The notes beneath the pieces were generated by a model. It saw nothing but the letters and a program-made list of their open reading frames with translations, did no database searches and was not told where the DNA came from. Shown piece by piece: positions 1 to 6,189 of a stretch of 25,224 bases of DNA (position 1 is its first letter; every line of letters begins with the position of its first letter). The position numbers and the translations under genes were made by a program. The stretch is from QQUD01 sp039029915 (GTDB lineage Bacteria; Chloroflexota; Anaerolineae; Promineifilales; Promineifilaceae), in NCBI GenBank assembly GCA_039029915.1, contig JBCCFD010000060.1, positions 1-25,224 of the forward strand, given 5' to 3'.

Positions 1-717
1 CTTAATTCCTTAGGAGAAATAATAGATACAATAATTAATTGCAGTTTTTGTATTACTATACCACCCTTACCTAAGGAGGATTTTTCTGGGTTTGTCTTTA
101 CAAGTTTTGATAAAGATGTGATTGCGTTATTTTTTGCCTTAATCGGAGCCGATTCTCCAGAAGAAGTTTTAGGCCTCCTCGATCTGCTTCAATTTGTAAA
201 TATGATGACAAGTGCTCATCAAAATGTCACAATATTTGCGTCTGTTGGAAATGACAGTAATCAAGGTGTTCGAGATTATGACGCCCGTTATCCAGCTCGG
301 TTTGATGGTGTAACAGGTGTTGTTGCTTTGGATAAAGTTGATTGTCGAGCAATCTATTCGAATGTACCGTCCAATTCTCAATCTTATGTTTGTGCTTTTG
401 GGGGTGAAGTTGATGGTGAATATACTAAAGAGAATTGTGGTGTGGAAGGTGTTTATACTGCACCTGTTTTCCCAAATCATCAATGTAATACAACTGGAAA
501 TGCAGAGTGGGCTGGCTCTTCTTTTGCAACAGGGCGAGCAACGGCACATCTTGCTAATGAATTGTCGTGCCCGACAAAAAATAGAGAAGATGACGATACC
601 CCAAATGACGTATTAGATAATCTAAAGTCAGATCGCTCAGTGAGGATGGCTGTTGGGACTGGTACTGGTGAAATTCCAAAAATAGATCCAGATGACCGAA
701 ATATTAGACCCAACTAA
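1..717 (+). CDS. subtilisin-like serine peptidase (S8), 3' part only
   Basis: The reading frame is open from base 1, so the 5' part lies outside the window; a GTG at 118 is probably internal. The translation carries degenerate landmarks of a subtilase core. An IINCSF segment near bases 40-57 sits where subtilases have VxNxSxG. FASVGND is the region of the oxyanion-hole Asn. AGSSFATGRA stands where the family has GTSxAxP, so the first or second Ser of GSS would be the nucleophile. The catalytic Asp and His would lie upstream and are not visible. About 60 polar residues follow the Ser motif, without a membrane anchor. The next gene on the strand is the sigma-like protein at 822, about 100 bp away, so they may be co-transcribed. 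The S8 assignment rests on two motifs and is fairly good; the exact role is unknown. Confidence 0.65.
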   Translation, partial: LNSLGEIIDTIINCSFCITIPPLPKEDFSGFVFTSFDKDVIALFFALIGADSPEEVLGLLDLLQFVNMMTSAHQNVTIFASVGNDSNQGVRDYDARYPARFDGVTGVVALDKVDCRAIYSNVPSNSQSYVCAFGGEVDGEYTKENCGVEGVYTAPVFPNHQCNTTGNAEWAGSSFATGRATAHLANELSCPTKNREDDDTPNDVLDNLKSDRSVRMAVGTGTGEIPKIDPDDRNIRPN

Positions 718-759
718 TTTGTAAGAAAATCGTTTTCACCTCGTTTATCTTGGGTAAGG

Positions 760-794
760 GCATGGAGACAGTACTGTTAGTTTTGTCTCCATGC
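760..794 (+). promoter_or_regulatory. 11-bp inverted repeat in front of the sigma-like gene
   Basis: GCATGGAGACA (760-770) and TGTCTCCATGC (784-794) are perfect reverse complements around a 13-nt loop. No T-run follows, so this is not a classical terminator. It ends 27 bp before the ATG at 822. The 9-mer CATGGAGAC occurs again at 1562-1570, just after the sigma-like gene, which favours a protein-binding site or RNA element that marks this locus. Confidence 0.5.
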
Positions 795-821
795 GAAAAA
801 GGTTACCAAAGCGAGAAGATT

Positions 822-1520
822 ATGAGAGGTGAAAAGGTTAAACGTATTCCCATTGAAGAGTTGGGCTGCCTCTGTCAAGAAGAGGAAACTCGGCCGCGAG
901 AGCAGCGAGACAAGGCCCATTCTTATTGCTATGAGCTGTTTCGCGAGGCTGTGGTGCATGACAAGCAGATGGCTTGGACGTTGATCTACTATCAATATGA
1001 AGGTCTGATTCGGTTCTGGTTGCAGAGGCAGCCAGCTTTTCCGTTGCTTGATGAGCCAATCGACGGGCTAACAAATAATGTTTATACGCGTTTTTTTAAA
1101 GCGTTGAAGGGGATTCAGGAGCAAGATTTCAACGGCCGTTTTCCCAATATCAGCGCGATTATGGGGTTTTTGTCAGAATGTGCCCGAACGGCCGTTTTAG
1201 ACATCGCCAAATCACAGTTACGTAAACAAGCCGAGCCACTGGGTCCGAGAGAAGAAAGCATCGCTATCCCACACAATATCGGCGAAAGTCTCGAATTTTC
1301 AGAATGGCAGCAAGCCTTGCTCAAACAGATAGAGCAACATTTGCATAATGAAAAAGAAGAAATTATTTTTTATGCAACCTACATTCTGGGTTTAAAAGCG
1401 GCCCAAATTAAGGCAAAATACCCCAATCTGCTAAAAACCCCCACAGACCTTTATCAAACCCGTTTGAGAATTATGCGACGCTTGCGCAAAGATCCTAGCT
1501 TGAAACGATTTCTAGATTAG
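822..1520 (+). CDS. divergent sigma-70-like regulator
   Basis: The 232-residue protein has the outline of a sigma factor. A helical region at about residues 38-105 (CYELFREAV through VYTRFFKAL) resembles sigma region 2. A C-terminal basic helical region at about 190-230 (GLKAAQIKAKYP, then RLRIMRRLRKDP) resembles the region 4 helix-turn-helix. Similarity is weak, so specificity cannot be predicted. The frame is open from a TTG at 750, but that start would place the 760-794 inverted repeat inside the coding sequence. The ATG at 822, with a weak purine-rich site (GCGAGAAG), fits better. The next gene encodes an anti-sigma-like protein, the usual partner arrangement. Two AACGGCCGTT palindromes lie inside (1131, 1187). 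Alternative reading: a DNA-binding protein that kept the sigma fold but no longer recruits RNA polymerase. Confidence 0.6.
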   Translation: MRGEKVKRIPIEELGCLCQEEETRPREQRDKAHSYCYELFREAVVHDKQMAWTLIYYQYEGLIRFWLQRQPAFPLLDEPIDGLTNNVYTRFFKALKGIQEQDFNGRFPNISAIMGFLSECARTAVLDIAKSQLRKQAEPLGPREESIAIPHNIGESLEFSEWQQALLKQIEQHLHNEKEEIIFYATYILGLKAAQIKAKYPNLLKTPTDLYQTRLRIMRRLRKDPSLKRFLD

Positions 1521-1610
1521 GAGAGTTGAATGAACATATTCAAACGTTACGCTTTATTTAACATGGAGACGAATGGTTGAAGTTTGAACGGCCGTTTCGC
1601 TTCTTTTAGA

Positions 1611-1657
1611 GTAAATCACATTTAACACCCACGCATGCAATAAATCTTGTGATTTAC
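1611..1657 (+). promoter_or_regulatory. 10-bp inverted repeat near the start of the anti-sigma-like gene
   Basis: GTAAATCACA (1611-1620) and TGTGATTTAC (1648-1657) are perfect reverse complements with a 27-nt spacer. The right arm ends about 13 nt before the AGAGGA ribosome-binding site of the gene starting at 1682. It could be an operator or an mRNA hairpin tuning expression of the second gene relative to the first. The 128-bp gap also holds one AACGGCCGTT copy (1587-1596) and a small hairpin, TTGAAT/ATTCAA. Confidence 0.45.
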
Positions 1658-1681
1658 ACGAATTGTCCAGAGGAAACCAAA

Positions 1682-2305
1682 TTGACAAACGAAAATAAAC
1701 CTCAAATCAGTGATGCTGTTCTTTTAGCCTTTCTCGAAGGGGATGTATCTGCCGAGATCGCCAATAGGATTGAAAATCAAGCCCCATTATTGTTTCGAGC
1801 CCATGAATTAGCCTATCAAGAACGCCGTTTGGCAATGTGGCTGATGCCCAAAAACCATGAGGGGCTTGAGTATCCTAAAGTTTCTCAATTGGGTCGCATC
1901 AAATTGATATTGGCAGAAAAGCTGAATGGGTTGATCAACAATAATGGTTTGCCACCTAGATCATCAAGCAAGCATCCTCAAAAAGGGCTGGCTTGGCGAG
2001 GTAGCTCCCCTTTAAATAATGATAAAGGTCGGCAAAATATCACATTGTACCAAGCATCAGACTATACTTTGCTGCTTCAATGTTGTAAGAGCCAAGAAAA
2101 TCATAAGTACAATGTGACAATCTCAGCACCGAATATTGATCTATTCACGAGCGCCACGCTCTGGCTCAACAGCCAGCCGTTAAAAAGCGTCAATGCTAGC
2201 GATGACGAATTTATATTTGAAAACCTTTTGTCACACCACTATTTACTTTCTCTACGTTCTGAAACCGTCTGTATTGTTTTACCTGATCTAAAAATCCCCC
2301 GCTAA
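1682..2305 (+). CDS. anti-sigma-factor-like protein without zinc ligands
   Basis: The frame is open from a GTG at 1649, but AGAGGA at 1670-1675 sits six bases before a TTG at 1682, which is the better start (207 aa). The first 50 residues (AVLLAFLEGDVSAEIANRIE) match the helical pattern of anti-sigma N-termini, which usually read LLAYLDGELSPxExxxIExHL. The HxxxCxxC zinc ligands that normally follow are missing. No transmembrane segment is visible. The C-terminal half (about 115-207) is rich in beta-prone stretches and may be a small beta-sandwich. It follows the sigma-like gene by 161 bp on the same strand, so it may antagonise that protein or form a complex with it. The assignment rests on position and the N-terminal pattern only. 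Confidence 0.45.
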   Translation: MTNENKPQISDAVLLAFLEGDVSAEIANRIENQAPLLFRAHELAYQERRLAMWLMPKNHEGLEYPKVSQLGRIKLILAEKLNGLINNNGLPPRSSSKHPQKGLAWRGSSPLNNDKGRQNITLYQASDYTLLLQCCKSQENHKYNVTISAPNIDLFTSATLWLNSQPLKSVNASDDEFIFENLLSHHYLLSLRSETVCIVLPDLKIPR

Positions 2306-2643
2306 ATACCCCACGCATTAAGCATATACGTGCAAACAAAAAAGAATTGGTAGGGGTGGGGTTCTCCCACCCAGATGGGCCGATTTGAAACCTTTTAAGG
2401 TTAATCGCCGTTTTCCCAATTGCCACCGATCCCCGGTCCCCGACCCCCCATCACCCTATTTATCATGATTAGGACTGGAAAACCCAGCCTGTACTGACCC
2501 GAAAATAAAGTTCTAAAATTGAATGAAAAATTTTTGATGTGCTGTCGTTTGTTTTTATAGATGTCCCGCTCTCGTGCTTAGGGGGGCATCACAGGGTTCA
2601 TTGAAAAACAACTTAGAATTTTCTAGTTGCCAATAACCCGAAA
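2306..2643. other. non-coding stretch after the anti-sigma-like gene
   Basis: No credible ORF is present. A GGTGGG/CCCACC hairpin lies near 2354-2371. Homopolymer G and C runs occur near 2435-2450. A weak promoter candidate reading right lies at 2534-2561. Otherwise nothing recognisable. Confidence 0.4.
2534..2561 (+). promoter_or_regulatory. candidate promoter toward the small peptide gene
   Basis: TTGATG (2534-2539) and TATAGA (2556-2561) are separated by 16 bp, a fair match to a housekeeping promoter. It would produce a leader of about 230 nt in front of the 46-residue peptide gene, and that leader includes the 2644-2682 hairpin. Confidence 0.3.
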
Positions 2644-2706
2644 AGCGCATCCAGCAAAACCTGTCGCATTGCTGGATGCGCTGAATGAAGTGCCACACTT
2701 TTTTTT
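2644..2706 (+). terminator. strong hairpin plus T-run (terminator or attenuator)
   Basis: AGCGCATCCAGCA (2644-2656) pairs perfectly with TGCTGGATGCGCT (2670-2682), a 13-bp stem with a 13-nt loop. It is followed by a small stem AAGTG-CCA-CACTT (2688-2700) that runs into eight T residues (2699-2706). Together they look like a rho-independent stop for the upstream sigma/anti-sigma transcript. If the promoter at 2534 is real, they would act as an attenuator for the small peptide gene. Confidence 0.5.
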
Positions 2707-2724
2707 CAAATTGTTTATATTTTT

Positions 2725-2798
2725 GGCTCTGAGTAGCTCATGAGGGGGTAAGACCCCGGCGCGCCATATTCGAGCCTCTATTAAAAATGGAGGTTTCC
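2725..2798 (+). promoter_or_regulatory. structured leader that could hide the peptide gene's RBS
   Basis: GGCTC (2725-2729) can pair with GAGCC (2772-2776), enclosing two small hairpins: GAG-TAG-CTC (2731-2739) and GGGG-TAAGA-CCCC (2745-2757). CCTC (2775-2778) can instead pair with GAGG (2790-2793), which is part of the ribosome-binding site. The two pairings share bases 2775-2776 and exclude one another, the logic of an RNA switch. The helices are short and no known riboswitch class is recognised. Confidence 0.3.
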
Positions 2799-2801
2799 GT
2801 G

Positions 2802-2942
2802 ATGCTCTCAGCAATTAAAAATAAGGTCTTGACAGTTCTTCTCACCCTCGCAGTGATGGCTCTCCTGACAAGTACCACTTTGATTGTGCCGCCAGCTTAC
2901 GCTGACGGATGTTCAACACAGACGTCAAGTTCTGTGTGTTAA
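2802..2942 (+). CDS. 46-residue exported peptide with two cysteines
   Basis: This small gene has an excellent ribosome-binding site, GGAGG at 2789-2793, before adjacent GTG (2799) and ATG (2802) codons. The peptide begins MLSAIKNKVLTVLLTLAV, with lysines ahead of a hydrophobic core of about 20 residues. It then reads PPAYA followed by DG, a good signal peptidase I site after residue 34. The predicted mature product is only 12 residues, DGCSTQTSSSVC. Its two cysteines at positions 3 and 12 could close a disulfide ring. A terminator follows at 3007-3041, so the gene forms its own transcription unit or ends the upstream one. The features fit a secreted signal peptide, a small periplasmic factor or a toxin-like peptide; I do not recognise a family. 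That it is a gene is well supported; its function is open. Confidence 0.6.
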   Translation: MLSAIKNKVLTVLLTLAVMALLTSTTLIVPPAYADGCSTQTSSSVC

Positions 2943-2958
2943 AGCTTGACTCGTATAG

Positions 2959-3041
2959 AGAGCTATTGGTTCGATAGATAGGCCAGTAGCTCTTCTTCTC
3001 AAAACTGTAGCCACAATTTCTAAACGTGGCTACTTTTTTTT
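2959..3041 (+). terminator. tandem hairpins ending in a rho-independent terminator
   Basis: The first hairpin pairs AGAGCTATTGG (2959-2969) with CCAGTAGCTCT (2983-2993), with one G-U wobble. The second pairs GTAGCCAC (3007-3014) with GTGGCTAC (3026-3033) and is followed at once by eight T residues (3034-3041). This is a textbook terminator for plus-strand transcription from the small peptide gene. It overlaps the last codons of the convergent TPR gene, whose terminal Lys-Lys-Lys is encoded by the T-run. Confidence 0.8.
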
Positions 3042-4256
3042 CACCTGCTGCGTTTTATACTTTTCTCTGTATTTTTTATACAATCTTTGGGCAAAAAGAT
3101 TATCTGGATATTTTGCTAAAATCTGAAACAAATCATTATAAAGAGGTAACACAGCTTCTTTTTTCCCACGGACATGATAACAATTGATTAAGTTGCTCAA
3201 TGTATTGGCATATTCCAATTCATCCCCGGTTTCCTGACAATAGCTTAATGATTGATGTAAAAAACCTTCGGCCAATTCATATTTCATCTGCATAAATAGA
3301 ACATATCCTAAATTGTTTGTTATCTTTGCCTTTGAGGCTATGTTAATCGACTGCCTTAAGTAAGGTGAATTGGTTTTTCGAAAGGCTGTTTCAGCTTTTT
3401 TCCACTTTTGTTGACTTGCAAAGACACTTCCTAAATTAATTTGAATCATACATTTATCTAACTCACTCATTGTGGGCGCAAGTAAGCGCTCAGCTTCTGT
3501 TAGGCAAATCTCGGCTTCGGTAAGACGTTCGTTGGCAATCAGTAACCTAGACTTGTCATTTAACGTGCGCGCTAAATGTATTGGACTGTTTAGCAAGCGC
3601 CAACTGGCTATTGCTTGATCAAAATAGGTTTCAGACTGTGTGTATTCCCCCAACTCAAAAGAGACAGAGCCCATCATTTTGTAACAGTTGGCTAGTAATG
3701 TGGTTGATTCACCTTTCTCTTTTAATCGCTCTATTGCGGCTAGTCCCGCCGCTTTTGCTTGCGTAAACTGCTTGTCAAAGTAGTAATCTTCCAATAGATC
3801 GTGCTGTATTTGGGTCCAAAGCTGGGTGTCTAGCCGCTTGTCAACCCTCTTTTCAGCTTCTAAGTGAATGGCTATCGCTTTATCAAGCTGACGATCAAGC
3901 TGGTAGGCGCGACCTAAGTTAATCATGAGTGGCACCTGTTTTTCTGGAAAATGGACCCTGGCATCGCGTAAGGATTGCTCTAAAAGCGGAATCCAATCTT
4001 TCCAATATCCCCTCTGAGCCACAAATGGCACCGCTTGACAAAGAATAACGGCCGTTTCTGCCCCCGCCCTCTTATGCCGCAATCCAATCTGAACGGCTCG
4101 GAAAAGATTGTGTTTTTCGAAATCGAGCTTCTTCAAGCTGTCTGCATCAATGTGACGCGTCTCTTCAATCCAATAAGCTAGCATTCGCTCGATTTGGAAA
4201 TTTAAGATTTTATTGGGCGTCAAATTTTCTGCTATGGTCATTTTTAAAATCACCAT
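3030..4256 (-). CDS. TPR-repeat protein, partner of the STAND ATPase
   Basis: A soluble 408-residue protein built from helical hairpins of 34-40 residues. Tetratricopeptide signatures are clear at several points, for example LANCYKMMGSVSFELGEYTQ, KAETAFRKT, AKITNNLGYVLFMQMKYELA and ANTLSNLINCYHVRGKKE. I estimate seven to nine repeats covering most of the chain. There is no catalytic motif, signal peptide or membrane helix. Its ATG overlaps the end of the upstream STAND gene by 7 bp, so translation is coupled. In many STAND proteins the TPR sensor is fused C-terminal to the ATPase in one chain. Here the same order is kept in two genes, so this is probably the sensing or oligomerisation half. 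A further in-frame ATG at 4241 would give a slightly shorter product. Confidence 0.85.
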   Translation of the reverse strand: MVILKMTIAENLTPNKILNFQIERMLAYWIEETRHIDADSLKKLDFEKHNLFRAVQIGLRHKRAGAETAVILCQAVPFVAQRGYWKDWIPLLEQSLRDARVHFPEKQVPLMINLGRAYQLDRQLDKAIAIHLEAEKRVDKRLDTQLWTQIQHDLLEDYYFDKQFTQAKAAGLAAIERLKEKGESTTLLANCYKMMGSVSFELGEYTQSETYFDQAIASWRLLNSPIHLARTLNDKSRLLIANERLTEAEICLTEAERLLAPTMSELDKCMIQINLGSVFASQQKWKKAETAFRKTNSPYLRQSINIASKAKITNNLGYVLFMQMKYELAEGFLHQSLSYCQETGDELEYANTLSNLINCYHVRGKKEAVLPLYNDLFQILAKYPDNLFAQRLYKKYREKYKTQQVKKK

Positions 4257-5674
4257 TCAGGCAAGTCGATTATTTCGCTGCTGATGAAGGAATTTGTCAG
4301 GCGGTGAATCCCATACCGCTTTTCATTAATCGATCCACGAACCTCGATAAGCGAGCGAGAAAACAGTTCGTGTAAAGCAGGTAAAAGAATATCTTTTGAC
4401 AAGCCGCTAATCTCTCCTAAATAGTTTACTGTTCCCCCTTCTTCAGATACAAGGGACATGGCTTGGAGTAGGAAACGGCCGTTTTCAGATAAAGCCTTCC
4501 ACGCTTGGCGATAGATGTGCTTGTACATTCCCTCAATCGAAACGGTGCGATGGCTTGTTAGATCGCTCAAAACCTCAGACAGGGGCAATACATTTAATAA
4601 GCTGACTACCAGCTTTAGGGCAAAAGGATTGCCACCCGATGTCTGGTAAATCGAAATTAAATCACCATCAGACGCGTTTGCTAAAGTGTGAATACCACAC
4701 TCTTGAGCATGATAGCGAACAAAAGCAACTGAATCGTGTAAAGACAACTCTTGCAAATAAAAGTTGTAAACTGATGCTTGCTCGGCTAGAGGAGATCTAG
4801 AGGTGAGTATAAACTTTGTTGGTCGAGTCAGTCCATGAAGCTGATTTAAAATATAATCTGCATCCCTCTGGCTTTCCAGATTATCAATCACCACTAGGTA
4901 TGGATCATTTTTTAACGCTTTGCGAATGTTGACAAGTCTCTGCTGTGGGGAGAAAGTTTCTGCCTGATCAGACCATAATTTTTTTGCCAATTCAGTCAGT
5001 AAATATTCAAAGGTGACGGAAGGGTCGATATTCTTGCCAGATAGGGTTTGGTATTGAATTCGTATCCATAAGATATTATGAAAATGAAACGTTGGAATAA
5101 GATCTCGAATCAGCCGATCGGTAATTGCTGTCTTGCCGATCCCACCCAAACCCACAATGGCCAAAACGGCCGGTGCTGTTTTATCCATAAGCAAGCGGTG
5201 GACCGTTTGACATGTTTCCTGCACACCAAACAGTCGCGTATAAGTAGAGGGAGGTAGCTCAGCTTCAACCGTTTGAATAACATTCTCCCTTTTTTCATTT
5301 TCTTGGTGCAGAATATTTAGAGTGAGAAGCCTAATCCCCTTTCTTTGCAAACGACTGACAGTTTGGGCACTTATCCCCAAATTATTGGCAACAGCCCATA
5401 ACTTTTCTTTCTCAACAAACCGAAGTCGTAGAACCTGAGCTATCTCAGCATCTTGTGTTTCTAGCTCCTGGATACCGGCTTCTAAGATTTGGTTTGTCAC
5501 GCTTCGGTCTTGGCTGCCTGACATATCTGTGGATGTTGTGTCTTGAAATGCTTGGGCGATTAGGAGATCATTTAGAAGATTATTGTCGTCACTTACAGGT
5601 GCATGCCAAGCCCTTAGGGCATTGTTTATTCGAACTTCAACTTGTTTTGAAAAATTGATCCCCTTCAAAGTCAA
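4250..5674 (-). CDS. STAND P-loop ATPase (NB-ARC type) with N-terminal HTH
   Basis: Signal-transduction ATPase of 474 residues. Residues about 70-125 hold a sigma-region-4-like helix-turn-helix (LRLRFVEKEKLWAVANNLGI, then SAQTVSRLQRKG). The NB-ARC core follows: Walker A GLGGIGKT (175-182), Walker B LVVIDN (260-265), the RNBS-B/sensor segment LTSRSP (290-295) and the GNPFALK motif (348-354) that marks NB-ARC proteins. A winged-helix-like region ends the chain. These proteins act as nucleotide-gated switches that assemble after a sensor domain meets its trigger. The longest frame starts at a GTG (5681-5683) that overlaps the AGGAGG site at 5683-5688. The TTG at 5672-5674, eight bases downstream of that site, is the likelier start. 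The HTH suggests either DNA binding or a CARD/death-domain-like adaptor role. Confidence 0.88.
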   Translation of the reverse strand: MTLKGINFSKQVEVRINNALRAWHAPVSDDNNLLNDLLIAQAFQDTTSTDMSGSQDRSVTNQILEAGIQELETQDAEIAQVLRLRFVEKEKLWAVANNLGISAQTVSRLQRKGIRLLTLNILHQENEKRENVIQTVEAELPPSTYTRLFGVQETCQTVHRLLMDKTAPAVLAIVGLGGIGKTAITDRLIRDLIPTFHFHNILWIRIQYQTLSGKNIDPSVTFEYLLTELAKKLWSDQAETFSPQQRLVNIRKALKNDPYLVVIDNLESQRDADYILNQLHGLTRPTKFILTSRSPLAEQASVYNFYLQELSLHDSVAFVRYHAQECGIHTLANASDGDLISIYQTSGGNPFALKLVVSLLNVLPLSEVLSDLTSHRTVSIEGMYKHIYRQAWKALSENGRFLLQAMSLVSEEGGTVNYLGEISGLSKDILLPALHELFSRSLIEVRGSINEKRYGIHRLTNSFISSEIIDLPEW

Positions 5675-5884
5675 AGGTTCCACCTCCTAAATGAACAATA
5701 AAACTATAACATAGGAACTCCTGCATCGCATCCTCGAAGTCATCCACACCCCCATAAGAAATAAGATGAGTTCACAGAAAAAAACGCTCTTTGAGTTCCT
5801 TTTTGATGCATTTTGACCCATTTGCGACGAAAAACGACGAAAGTTGAGTCACCGCTGATAAATAAATTTGCCAATAATAAGGCT

Positions 5885-5957
5885 GAGTGGTTTGTCTAAG
5901 GCAGAATAGTTGTGCCAAAACGTGTTTTAAGGAGGGCTGTCTTCAGACAAACCACTC
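5885..5957. repeat. perfect 13-bp inverted repeat
   Basis: GAGTGGTTTGTCT (5885-5897) is the exact reverse complement of AGACAAACCACTC (5945-5957), with a 47-bp spacer. A short AT stretch and the 5962 hairpin follow. It could be a pair of operator half-sites shared by the divergent operons, or the stem of a leader RNA of the peptidase operon. Confidence 0.7.
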
Positions 5958-5961
5958 AATT

Positions 5962-6002
5962 TTTCAGCTCAATGATTGATAAGTCAATCATTTAGGCTGA
6001 AA
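5962..6002 (+). promoter_or_regulatory. nested hairpin upstream of the S8 peptidase gene
   Basis: The inner stem AATGATTGA/TCAATCATT (5971-5979 with 5984-5992) is perfect. The outer stem TTTCAGC/GCTGAAA (5962-5968 with 5996-6002) continues it after a small internal loop. No T-run follows, so terminator function is doubtful. A leader-RNA element or operator is more likely. Confidence 0.55.
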
Positions 6003-6189
6003 GAAGTTTAACCGGATTTATCGGATGTGATGAACCAATTTAAAATATTGGATTGCGTCAAGCTCTGATAGGATCGCTTGGAGGGTATTCTTCTTCAATC
6101 AAGGAAAAAACTATCGGAATCATCTACGACGATAATTATATGTAGTTAGGTTATCTATCACCTAAATATATGAAACTAGGAGACAAAAG

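Larger units (their letters stand above)
5684..6189. other. 506-bp divergent regulatory region between STAND and peptidase operons
   Basis: No gene of credible size. It contains a tandem CGACGAAA near 5826-5841, the long inverted repeat at 5885-5957, the nested hairpin at 5962-6002, CCAAT/ATTGG (6035-6051) and TTAGGT/ACCTAA near 6147-6166. The two operons read away from each other from here, so promoters for both must lie inside. Base composition is AT-rich. Confidence 0.6.

Noticed and set aside
750..821. Longer TTG start for the sigma-like gene
   Set aside because: The extension is translated from the inverted repeat 760-794, has no usable RBS and adds no recognisable domain.
4250..4256. 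STAND/TPR boundary as a frameshift-broken single gene
   Set aside because: The downstream ORF has its own ATG and the 7-bp overlap is a normal coupling arrangement; kept as two genes unless homologues show otherwise.
5972..5995. Seven-codon ORF in the nested hairpin (ATG to TAG)
   Set aside because: It follows from the palindrome sequence and has no RBS.
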